Assembly: GCA_002102555.1 (NCBI GenBank) | Contig: MCFL01000037.1 | Location: 209,282-273,281 of the forward strand | DNA length: 64,000 nucleotides | Reading direction: 5' to 3' | DNA from: Catenaria anguillulae PL171 | Lineage: Eukaryota; Blastocladiomycota; Blastocladiomycetes; Blastocladiales; Catenariaceae | Shown: piece by piece, positions 21,355-31,733 of the stretch | How positions within the stretch are numbered: the stretch's first letter is position 1 | Layout: each line of letters starts with the position of its first letter | Position numbers and translations under genes: made by a program | Notes under the pieces: generated by a model | What the model saw: only the letters and a program-made list of their open reading frames with translations | Databases searched by the model: none | What the model was told of the DNA's origin: nothing

Positions 21355-21849
21355 TCGACGTCATTTCATGCCATACTCTTCTCTTGTGCCCAACTTGTTT
21401 CTTTATTAGTTATTCATATCGTTCCTCTTCAAGTATTTTTTTTCATTAAATATGTATCACCAATGAATTACACTCGACACGCTTGTCTCACCCCTCTAGA
21501 TCTGGTGGCCGGCGGAATTGGTCCGTTCGAGGTCAGGTCAGTGCGCGTGTGAGATCGGCGCACCATGCCTTCTTGTGAGCGATCCGCCGCAGCCTCAATC
21601 AAGAATTTACGGGGACATCATCAATGAATCTCGGGCAATGATACATTGACAAACCGCACACGAAACTCGGAGCACTCCACCATTTGCCGCCGAACCCGTC
21701 GCTTCCAATCTTGGATATCTCGCGAAACTCTCCGGACCAAACCCCGGCAGCGCCACGCCTCAAAGGTCGATCCTGCTGCCCAAACCCTCAATTCACTTCC
21801 ACGCGCGTTCCATTCTTTGCACCCAACAACCAATCCCGCCTTGTCCACC
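21355..21849. other. intergenic, no gene seen
   Basis: AT-rich stretch (around 21400-21470), then the upstream region of the V-ATPase proteolipid gene. Confidence 0.5.
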
Positions 21850-22572
21850 ATGTCGGCCCAGTGCCCAATCTACGCCTCCTTCTTTGGCCTCGCTGGCTCG
21901 TCCATGGCCATGATCCTTACTGGTCCGTCCCGTGCCCGTCATCGATACGCGTGAATGATTCTACATATTCACCCTGTTGCCACATTTTCGGTTCTCATTT
22001 CTCTCCAGCCATTGGCGCCGCCTACGGCACATACAAGGCCGGTGTCGGAATTGCCATGATGGGCACGTTCCGGCCCGACCTGATTATGAAGTCGCTGATT
22101 CCCGTGGTCATGGCCGGTATCATTGCCGTGTACGGCCTTGTGGTTGCGGTCGTGATTTCCGGTAACAGTACGTCGTCACTCACTCACGCCCACGTGTCGT
22201 GTCTATTGACCTGCAACTTGCGGAACTCACTCCTTGTGCTTTTTTTTTACAGTGTCGCCCGCCAACCCATACTCGCTCTTCTCTGGCCTGCTGCATTTGG
22301 CCGCCGGCTTGTCTGTTGGATTCACAGGCATTGCGGCCGGGTACGCCGTGGGCGTTGTGGGTGATGCTGGCGTCAAAGGATACAGCATGTCGCCGCGGTT
22401 GTTTGTGGGCATGGTGCTCATGTTGATTTTCGCCGAAGTGTTGGGGCTTTATGGTTCGTTTTTTCATTGTTCTTGATGATTAAGCCAGCGGTCGATGCAG
22501 CGCTGACGTGTGCGTTCTGTAGGATTGATTGTGGCTCTCATTCTCAACACGCGCGCAACCAACGACTGTTGA
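21850..22572 (+). CDS. VMA3: V-type ATPase proteolipid subunit c
   Basis: Four exons join to 160 aa, the usual family length: 21850-21922, 22009-22167, 22253-22453 and 22523-22572. All introns obey GT-AG and the frames join exactly. The product forms the proton-carrying rotor ring of the Vo sector in vacuolar and endosomal membranes. Four transmembrane helices in two homologous hairpins are visible: [47 protein letters not shown] and [17 protein letters not shown]. The essential proton-binding Glu is residue 139, in FAEVLGLYG. The motif [16 protein letters not shown] is typical of subunit c. The ending RATNDC resembles fungal Vma3 more than Vma11 or Vma16, though Vma11 cannot be wholly excluded. 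The gene converges on the next gene with about 190 bp between stops. Confidence 0.95.
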
Positions 22573-22765
22573 TTGGTCTGTTCCTCGCCTGCCCGCTTTC
22601 TCGTCGGGTGCCAAGTGAGCCATGTTTTTCCGAGTCGCTTCCATTCGATCTTGTTTAATTCTTCTCCTTCTCATGTGTTTATCGTCGGCTGGTACACACA
22701 AAAAATGCACATGCCATCCTAACTCCGCTCCCGGCACTTTGCCGCAACCTCCACGTTTCCCGCGT

Positions 22766-24724
22766 TCAACGTGCCGTCGCCATGTGCTTCATGTCGTACA
22801 ACAACATGTTGAGCTTGATACGGTCCAGCATGGCCTTGGGCACACGTGCTTGTTGGTCGTCAAGTCCTGTCGCGTGCCGGGTTGGCGGCCGCGGCTGCTT
22901 GCTGCGGCGCGCCGAACCATCAGCGAAAACGTGATGGGTGGCGGCCGCAGCGGCGGGTGCAGAGTTGAGAATGCGTGCGTTTTCGCGGGCAACGCGGCGC
23001 TTGGCGGCTTGAATGTGCGCGTGAATGAGCGAAGTGGATGTCGAGTCGGAAAAAGATAAACGTGTGGAGTCCAGATCACGGCCGATAGGTGGGCTACTTG
23101 CGTGCGCTGAGCGCGCGGCAGGTACCAGGCCACGGTGGGCGTGGGCGTTTGTGGCTGCGCTTTTCGTGAAGCTGGTTGCTTGAGCTAGGCTTGTTGCCTT
23201 TTCGACCGCAGCCTCTGGTTTGGATACGGGGGCAGCAACAATGGGTGGCGATACTTGAACTATTCCTGCTTGAGGATCATGAGGCGGCTCGGCTCGTGCG
23301 ACAGACACCTGCTGCTCGTGGTGCTTCGCAGAGGTCGAACTTGAGTTAGGGGGGGCTTGCCTCACGGATTGAGTGCTCGTTTCCATCACATGATGCGCGA
23401 GCTCCCCATCGTTGGTGACAGGCACACGCTCCTTGGTTGCGACAGATTGAGATTGAACCGCATGTGGGGTATCGGCATTGCTGCTTGGGGTTGATGAGAC
23501 CGAATCAAACGAGTCATTGGAATACTGGTGGCCCTGCTCGCTGACCATTGAATGCGCGACAATTGCTGTTGGCGCAGACGTGTCTGCCAGATTGACGTTG
23601 CGTGAGCCTCCACAAGCAATAGCAACGGCCGCCGACGTCGACGACTGCCGCCCATCGGAAGCCACCATCTTGACTGTCACGGACGACAGGTCACACGTCA
23701 TGTCACGCAAGCCCGCTGTTGCTGTATTGGGAACAAGCCCAATTGCGGATGAATGCGCCGACTCGACCATCTCGCGCAACCTGGCCATTGGCGACAATAG
23801 AGCAGGCGTCGGCGATGATGCTTGTAGCAACATGGTTTCTGCGGCTGGCGCAGGGATATCGGGGAGCGGCAGCAAGCGGTGTGGAGGTGACGCGAGAATC
23901 GACGACGAGTCATGGTGATGTTTTCCTGCGGCAGAGGCGGTGGAAGTCGATGCAAGTACCAGCGTGTTATTGACAGTGGTTGAGGGCCAGGGCGGCGGGT
24001 GGGATGTGGAGACGAGCAGCATGGACGGCGCATTCGAGGGTGGAGAGAGCGGTGGGTCTGCGGTTGTGGCGGTTGGTGTGGCGCGAGTCTGCGGTGGCGA
24101 GATGGGGGTAGCATTTGAGATCGAAGACTGATTGCGGGAAGTTGAGCGGGATGAAATCGAGGTGGATGACGCTTCTGAAGTCGATACGGATGGCGCAATT
24201 TCAGGCGCTGTACTGTTGGTGGCAGGATTGCTGGTGGCGATTGAAGTGTGTCGACTGCTTGCGACGCTGCTTGCTTGCGATGATGATGATGATGTGTTGG
24301 AAGCAATGGCCTTGGCTGACTTTGTGCGGTTGCTACTAACACTGCTCTTTGTATTCTTGCTGGTGCTGCTCTTGATACTGGTGCTGGTGCTTGAGCGTGA
24401 GCTGGCTGACCTGATTGTGACAACAGACCCCGTAGCTGATGATGACCGAGACCGGTCGGCTTTTGATGTGAGAGCAGCTGCAAAAGAATTGCTTGAATGG
24501 ACTTGACTGAATTTTCCGGACGCAGATGACGTCTGGGAGGACGCGGAAAGATTCGAGTGGGACTTTGGCAGCGGCGAATGAGAGGCTATGGTCATCATCT
24601 GAGAAGATTCGTTGTCGCCCACTGCATAGCCCGCGTCGTCGACAGTGACATTGTCGAGCTCGTCGAGGAGTTCTTCAAAGTCGTCAGAGTACGATTTCTG
24701 CTCAATTTTTGAAAGTTGCGACAT
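22766..24724 (-). CDS. Ser/Thr-rich disordered protein with a conserved-looking N-terminus
   Basis: A single 652-codon frame from ATG 24724. Residues 1-30 contain the acidic motif KSYSDDFEELLDELDN, a style (SYSDDFE) known from several centrosomal and ciliary coiled-coil proteins. The middle 550 residues are low-complexity Ser/Thr/Ala/Pro sequence with poly-Ser runs and no predicted fold. The last 80 residues are basic (AAKRRVARENARIL; RVPKAMLDRIKLNMLLYDMKHM) and look helical. There is no transmembrane segment or enzyme motif. The ends look constrained and the middle does not, which would suit a scaffold or microtubule-associated protein. That is inference, and no family is assigned. It diverges from the glucosidase gene across about 326 bp. 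Confidence 0.7.
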   Translation of the reverse strand: MSQLSKIEQKSYSDDFEELLDELDNVTVDDAGYAVGDNESSQMMTIASHSPLPKSHSNLSASSQTSSASGKFSQVHSSNSFAAALTSKADRSRSSSATGSVVTIRSASSRSSTSTSIKSSTSKNTKSSVSSNRTKSAKAIASNTSSSSSQASSVASSRHTSIATSNPATNSTAPEIAPSVSTSEASSTSISSRSTSRNQSSISNATPISPPQTRATPTATTADPPLSPPSNAPSMLLVSTSHPPPWPSTTVNNTLVLASTSTASAAGKHHHDSSSILASPPHRLLPLPDIPAPAAETMLLQASSPTPALLSPMARLREMVESAHSSAIGLVPNTATAGLRDMTCDLSSVTVKMVASDGRQSSTSAAVAIACGGSRNVNLADTSAPTAIVAHSMVSEQGHQYSNDSFDSVSSTPSSNADTPHAVQSQSVATKERVPVTNDGELAHHVMETSTQSVRQAPPNSSSTSAKHHEQQVSVARAEPPHDPQAGIVQVSPPIVAAPVSKPEAAVEKATSLAQATSFTKSAATNAHAHRGLVPAARSAHASSPPIGRDLDSTRLSFSDSTSTSLIHAHIQAAKRRVARENARILNSAPAAAAATHHVFADGSARRSKQPRPPTRHATGLDDQQARVPKAMLDRIKLNMLLYDMKHMATAR

Positions 24725-25050
24725 GATTGCTGTCTGTTGGGCAGCCGATCCCGCAAGTCACGGTCGACAACCAACATGAGCATCAACGGAGGAGGGCGCG
24801 CGGATTGGGAATCCGTGCCGATCACCCAAACGCGTCTGTGATTCCAGCACGTGATCTCGACGCGTGCCTTCGATCTGTCGCCTTCACCTCGTACGACAGC
24901 GCTCAATAAATCGTGTCTCCATCACTGAATACCATAGCGTAAACATCACATTCATTGATGCAGAACACCCTTTGTCTCCGCTGCCGCTAGGCTCCCATGT
25001 ATCTATCGAACCGAGTCAATCACGCTCACAAGTTTACCACGCCACGCGCC

Positions 25051-28000
25051 ATGATCAAGCCGCCAACGATGGCCATGCCAAGATCGAGATCACGGCCACA
25101 CGCCGCCGCCGCCGCCGCTGCTCTCGCCCTTGTGGCCATTCTCGTCATTTCTTTCGCACCGACGGCCCTCACCGTCAACCGCGACGAATTCAAAACCTGC
25201 GCGCAGTCGGGCTTCTGCCGCCGCCACCGCGCCCACGCCTCGCTGCGTGTGGCGCACCCAGACCCAGCGTCTGGCCCAACCTGGTCCATTGATCCAAAGT
25301 CGGTCGACGCATCGCAGTTGTCGCTCGGCATCTGGTCTGCGCGCCTCATCTCGTCGGCTAGCGCCGCTGATTCGCCCAGGCTCGCACTCACAGTGTCGAC
25401 ACTCAAGTCGGGTGCGATTCGTGTGCAGGTCGCCGATAGGCAGGATCCAAGGGTCAAGGAGGGCAAGGTCGTGGATGTGGCCGGATACGCGTTGTCTCAT
25501 GAGCCCGGCCGAGTCGAGTACAAGCACGAGGCGGCAGGCAGCGGCAGCAAGGACAGTGTGCAGCTCAAGGTGGGCGATAGCAAGGTTGACATCAAGTTTA
25601 GTCCATTTACGATTGCCGTGACGGGCAAAGACCAACCCGAGGCCGTTGTGTTGAACGCGCGCAACTTTTTCCGGTTCGAAACGGGAGCGCCCACTTCGGC
25701 GCCTCCCACCTCCTCGGCCACCACCACGACCTCGGACTCTGCGGAGGTGTCGCCGTCGCCTTCATCGCTCTCGGTTGCCGACCAATGGCTTGCCATTGAT
25801 CATGATGCCGCGGGATCCGAGACTTGGAAGTCGCACACGGACGCCAAGCCCTATGGTGCTCGGTCGTTTGGGTTTGACCTGCAGTTTGCACAGACGAGCC
25901 ACGTGTATGGACTTGCCGAGCACGCGTCCGATTTCAATTTGCCGTCGACGAGGGGTGAAGGCGCCCGGTACACTGAACCGTATCGTCTTTGTACGTCCTC
26001 TTCTCCTTTTTAGCTAGTTTTGAAAGTCCCGCACATCATTGACCCAAGAATTGTTGCACAGACAACTTGGACGTGTTTGAATTCGAGCTCGACTCTCCCA
26101 TGGCCCTGTACGGCTCGGTTCCCTATCTCGTCACACAAGGCACCCACGGGTCGGCAGGCGCTCTCGTGCTGTCCGCGTCTGAAATGTGGATCGACATTGA
26201 ACGTCACGCCGACTCGCTCGCCGCCCACTGGATGACGGAATCGTCGCCGCTGGACTTGGTCCTGTTCACCGGCCCAACGCTTGCAGACGTGCACACGCAG
26301 TACATGCATCTTGCGGGCTACCCTACACTCCCGCCGCTGTTTGCCACGGCGTACCACCAGTGCCGGTGGAACTACAATGACGAAAAGGATGTCAAGGATG
26401 TGGACGCCGGGTTTGACGAGCATGATATCCCGTACGATGTGCTGTGGCTCGATATCGAGCACACGGACGGCAAGCGGTACTTTACGTGGGACGCGGCAAA
26501 GTTCCCGACGCCGCAAAAGATGCTGGACGGCGTGGCGAGCAAAGGCAGGAAGATGGTCACGATTGTGGATCCGCACATCAAGGTCGACTCGGCGTATCAT
26601 GTGTCGAGCGAGGCGAGCAGCAAGGGCCTGTTTGTCAAGCGCGAGAATGAGGGCGAAGGCGCGTTCAATGGCCATTGTTGGCCGGGCGACTCGAATTGGG
26701 TGGATTTCTTGGACAAGAAGGCGAGGGAGTGGTGGGCAGGATTGTTCAAGGTCGACAAGTACAAGGGCAGCACGCTGGATTTGTTCACGTGGAACGACAT
26801 GAATGAACCTAGGTATGTCATTCTCATACTCATTATCGTTCGCATTGCTTGACCTTTCCGCTGACACTGCTCTTCAATGTCCAGTGTCTTTGGTGGCCCC
26901 GAAACCACCATGCCGAAAACTGCCAAGCACGTTGGCGGCGTTGAGCACCGTGATGTACACAACCTGTACGGCATGCAACAACACCGCTCGACACACCTGG
27001 GCCACCTCCAACGCACCTTGTCGTCCGCCTCGACTCCACTTTCTGCCATCCACCGCCCATTTGTGCTGTCGCGCGCGTTTTTCACGGGCACTCAGCGGTA
27101 CGGCGCCATCTGGACGGGCGACAACGACGCGCGCTGGGACCATCTGGCCTCGTCCACCCCGATGCTCCTGTCGCTTGGCGTGTCGGGCATCACGTTTGCC
27201 GGCGCCGACGTTGGCGGGTTTTTCCGCAACCCAGACGCGGAATTGCTTGCTCGCTGGTACGCGGCAGGCGCCATGCAGCCCTTCTTCCGCGCACACGCAC
27301 ACATTGATACCAAGCGACGCGAGCCCTGGGTGTACGAGGAGGGCAAGGTCAAGGACGCGATTCGCGCAGCCGTCAGGCGCAGGTACCGGTGGCTGCCGTA
27401 TGTGTACTCGACATTTTTCGATGCGTGGAGCGCGGGCAAGCCTGTGGTACGGCCACTGGTCATGGAGTTTGGCGCCACGGACAAGCGCACGTGGGGCGTC
27501 CAGGAAGAGTACATGTTGGGCGATGCGGTCTTGTGCAAGGCAGTGACACGGCCCGGGGCAACCTCCGAACAAGTGTACTTGCCCTCGAGCGGCGGGGCGG
27601 GGGCGGGATGGTACGATGTGGGATCGCCGGGCGAGCCATGGACCTATGTGCCCAAGGGTGGAAAGAATGTATCGGTGGACGTGACGGCCCTCGACACGTT
27701 GCCCATGTTTGTCAAGGCAGGGTCGGTGGTCGTGGCGCGGGAACGCATTCGCCGGTCGTCGGCGGCTGGCATTACGGATCCGCTCACGGTTTACATTGCA
27801 CTGGATGCCAATGGCGAGGCCGCGGGACATGTGGTGGTGGATGATGGCAAGTCGTTTGGCGTGTTGGGTGGCGCCGTCGTGGATGTGCGCATGAAGATGG
27901 CCAATGGCAAGTTTGGCGCAAAGTTGGGGTTGCCCAAGGTGAGCCAGTATGACTCTGACAAGGCCGTGGACGGCGAATGGGTGTCGCAAAAGAGGGAAAT

Positions 28001-28244
28001 CAATGTGGACGCCAAGGTGAGGGGTGAGTTTTTGGACAAATTTGGTGGCGTGCGGGTTGAGAGGTTGGTCATTGTGGCGACAGACGACAAGGCGTGGAGC
28101 AAGGTCAAGAGGGTGCAGAGTGGTGCATCGGCAACGGATAGCAAGGAAAGAAGTTGGACCGTTGAGAAGCAGGGCAGGATGCTGGTTGTCAAGGAGCCTG
28201 GCTTTGCGCTGCGTGATTCCGCGTGGGTGTTGACAATCGAGTGA
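25051..28244 (+). CDS. ROT2: glucosidase II alpha subunit (GH31), ER
   Basis: Trims the two inner alpha-1,3-linked glucoses from N-glycans in the ER, feeding the calnexin folding cycle. Exons are 25051-25990, 26062-26812 and 26885-28244, joining in frame to 1016 aa. ATG 25051 is chosen because it puts a hydrophobic signal sequence (AAAAAAALALVAILVISF) directly before VNRDEFKTCAQSGFCRRHR, the Cys-containing start of the mature alpha subunit. GH31 motifs are WLDIEH (Asp 444), the nucleophile in FTWNDMNEPSVFGGPE (Asp 559), and the acid/base in AIWTGDN (Asp 643), followed by GADVGGFF and QPFFRAHAHIDTKRREPW. A Ser/Thr insert near residues 215-235 accounts for the length. No ER-retention signal is expected on this subunit, which is held by a beta subunit not present here. 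Confidence 0.93.
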
Positions 28245-28632
28245 GTGTCTGCCGTTTTGTGTGCGTTGTGTAGTGATCCAGCACGTGTTATGGATTCTAG
28301 CTTTGCCCCAAAGCGCAAACAATTGGGTAGAGTGCATCAGGGCAATTGCAACGCGGCACAGGTTATGCTCGTCAGCCCAATGGTATGCCCTCGTCAGCCA
28401 AAGCCAATGTACCGACGACAAGTACGAAAAGATGTATTTATCTATTGAAATGATGTCTCGCATGTTTTCAGATCACGCAATGACATGATGTGGTGAGAAC
28501 TGGAATCGACTTTGAATATCAACACAAGGCACAGCATGGAGTAGTATATGTATCACAAAAAAAGGAAACAAAGGAAAAAACGGAAACAACTCACTGTGAA
28601 CAACCATAATGGTCCCATGAAGCATAATCTAC

Positions 28633-30767
28633 CTAGGCGATATCCCCAACAATGCGAACCTGCGCCGACGCTCCCTCCACATTTTCCGTCAAACTCAACC
28701 CGCTCTGCACACGCACTTTGGGTCCCATGAACTTGGAGAGAAACAGCTCGGCCTTTTGCCAATGGTCAATGCGATTGACGGGCCGAGAAAAGCCATGACC
28801 CTCGTCCGGGTACAGCACATAGTACACGTTCCTACCATTTCTGGCAATCGCCTCCACAATCTGCTCCGACTCTTGCTCTGGCACCCTCGGATCCTTGCGC
28901 CCTTGGGCAATCATGAGCGGACGCACAATCTTGTGTGCGTGGTTGAGTGGTGATACCTCTTCTAGCATCTCAGAATCGTGCTCTGGGTGGCCCATGCGCG
29001 CGTGGAACATGGCCATGAAGCTGTCCCAATGCGGAGGATTGTTGTTCAATGACGTTTTGAGGTTGCTCATGCCGACAATGTCGATGGCGCAAGTAAAGTA
29101 TTCCGGCGTCAGGGTGACCCCAACAAGAGCACAATACCCTCCGTACGAACCGCCAAAGATGGCAACGTGCTCGCGGTCAACAATCTTGAGCACGTTAGTC
29201 ACGTAGTCGACAGCGTCCAAAAGATCCGTTTGCATGGCCTTGCCAAACTGCTTGAACCCGGACGAGAGCACAGTCTTGGTGAATCCAGTCGACCCGCGGT
29301 AGTTGGGCTGCAGGACGAGGTAATTGCGCGATGCCAGCCACTGCGTCCACGCCGAGTAGCCGTAATAGTCGCGGGTCCACGGCCCGCCATGGGGAAGGAG
29401 AACGAGCGGATAGGTCGAGTTGGCGTCAAAGTCGGGTGGGTAGGTAAGGTAAGCTTGCAGCTTGAGCCCATCGCGCGCAATGTAGTTGATGGATTCCATG
29501 CGGCCAAGCTTGTACGATGCGACCTTGGAGTTGGCCGAAAACAAGTACTCAAAGTGCGCCACGTCCGTGTCGGCGTCCACAGTTGTTGGGCCAGTCTTGC
29601 GCGGATCCAAATGGTACAGGACGTACGCCGGCGGCTTGTCTCCGCGAATCACCTTGAGCGACCAAACACTGTCATCAATGTTCTCGAACGCAATCAGCTC
29701 CATGTCGGCGTCTTGTTCCTCGAGGTACGCGTTGATACGATCCATGTGCAACTTGAGCGACGGGTCAATCGCGACCCACTGGTCACGCCCCGTGGTGCAG
29801 CAACCAATCTGGGCCGTGTTCTTGGAGGGATGCACTTTGACGACGACAGCGTCCGTTTCGCCCTCCAAGAGTACCGTTTCGGTTTTCGTGACCGGATCCA
29901 GCTCCACAACAGCAACTACCTCTCGACCAACCGAGGACCTGAGCAGCAAGCGGTCCTCGGGCGTCCAGGCAATCGGAACCACATTGTCGAGCGACGTGCT
30001 TGTCATGACCGTGGTCCAGGATTGCGGATGGTCATCCTCCAACAATGACATGTCGCGCACGGCAACGGAGAGGGACCCGTCGGTTTCAATCTTCGAGACG
30101 GCACGCACTTGGAGGTTGGCGTCAACGACAGCGTCTTCATACCTGTCAGGCATGGTCGTGTGCAACTCGAGGGCACCCGTTTGAAGGTCGATGGTGTAGA
30201 CATCGAAGCGCCGACGGTCTTGCTTGTTGAGGGCAATGATACCCGTGCGTGGATCCGACTTGGATTCGATAAACCAGGTCTGATTGATGCTGAACATGCC
30301 CACACTGACACCTGAATAACGTACGATTGCATCGGCGGTATTAGTACGACTGAGTACGGAGGCATATGAGAAGTAAACGCGTATGTACCATCAAAGGGAG
30401 TCAAATCTGTTTCCATGCCGGTTTCAACATCAACGGAATACATGTGATAGACTTCATCTCCGTCCTTGTCTTGCAAAAACACAATGGTCGACGAGTCGAG
30501 CGTCCACTTGTACGTGCGAATGTCGCGGGTGGCATGGTGGGTGATTTGCTTGATGCCGTTGTCGTTGCGCAAACGGAACTGGGAAAGCGGTTGGATAAAA
30601 ACTTGCAAGTTCTTGGCTTCGTTGTCGGCGGGCGCGAGGTACGACAGCCACTTGCCGTCGACCGAGAGCTTGGGCACAGCACGGTCAGGGTTGGTGAAGA
30701 AGTCGGCCACGGGAATGACTCGATCGTCGGTCGTCGAAGAGGCTTGAGAGGGATATTGGTTACCCAT
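28633..30767 (-). CDS. S9-family serine peptidase (acylaminoacyl/dipeptidyl peptidase type)
   Basis: Two exons, 30389-30767 and 28633-30311, with the intron at 30312-30388 (GTACAT donor, CTAAT branch-like site, TTCAG acceptor). They join in LTPFDGVSVG to give 685 aa. The first part is a WD/beta-propeller-like domain with repeats such as KWTLDSSTIVFLQDKDGDE. The C-terminal alpha/beta-hydrolase domain carries the nucleophile Ser 515 in FGGSYGGY, the oxyanion-loop region LLPHGGPWTRDYYGYS, a probable Asp in GRKDPRVP and the catalytic His 632 in DEGHGF. The arrangement is that of prolyl-oligopeptidase family S9C. No signal peptide is seen (MGNQYPSQ), so it is probably cytosolic. The precise substrate cannot be assigned. 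It converges with the glucosidase gene. Confidence 0.88.
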
Positions 30768-31733
30768 TGTTGAAATGGCAGAGTGATATTGGAAGATATG
30801 TGACGGCGTTTGATGATGGAGGGACAGGGATGGATTCACTGACTTGCTTGGAGGTATATCTGAAGACCTTTGGGGGAGATGGCTACCCTCTTTATTCATT
30901 CTGCCTAATCCACCCGCTCTACACACCGACAGTGGAGAAACGATGTGGTCTCGGTACGACATTGCAGCGTGTGTTTGACCACTACTTGATGAAGCCATTA
31001 TTCACTCGGACGGTAAAGAATTGAAACCAGTGTGAAGGCATACTTTTCGCTCGATTGAGTCGATTCAGCAGTCGACACCGTTCTTCTTGAATCGTCTGGA
31101 TTGTGCAAGAATGAGATGGAATGGCAGAGGCGCACAAGCGCTCTTGCTCGGATTCACTGTCGAAGAGAGGGTTGATCGTCGAAGTGAGACAGGCCCGATT
31201 GATCTGCGACAGTCTTTCGTGTTCGCCTCGAGCCGAGATTCCTGTTACAGGTGCAAAGAACCAGTCCAATCACCCGCCCGACGACAGCTGCCATGGCCAG
31301 AGTCTAGACAGTGCGGTGAGCAAGAAAGACCGACTTCCGTATCCCGCCAGTTGCTCAATAATTCGACTCACTCACCGCCGCTAGCAACTAGGCTGAGTGG
31401 TCACAGCATCGTTCCAACCTTGCCTTGATCCCGCTTGGAATACTTATTACTTTTGGCCAGGACTTGAAGCGCCGTCGCTGGGCGATTACATAGATCCTCG
31501 ACTCTTCAAGGTCGAGGTGGACCACTGGGGGCAGAATATCACGCGCAGCCCGCGGTTCACATTCAAAAGCAACTCATTGAGACGCAAACGCACATGTACA
31601 TTTCATTACTTATCACGGCCCCAGGTAACACACGAATATGAATGACGCTCAACAGCAAACCACACCAAAACAAAACAAAGACAAGAACGATCATCAGGTG
31701 CGAGGGAATCAGTTACCATGTCTCAACATCACC
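30768..31733. other. intergenic, about 1 kb, no gene seen
   Basis: Lies between the start of the S9 peptidase gene and the end of the APSES gene. It contains only short overlapping open frames without domains, and the pyrimidine-rich region just upstream of 30767 may be the peptidase promoter. Confidence 0.5.

Noticed and set aside
26874-28463. 529-codon open frame on the minus strand opposite the glucosidase gene
   Set aside because: It mirrors a GC-rich, highly conserved coding exon and has no domain of its own; it is a codon-bias shadow.
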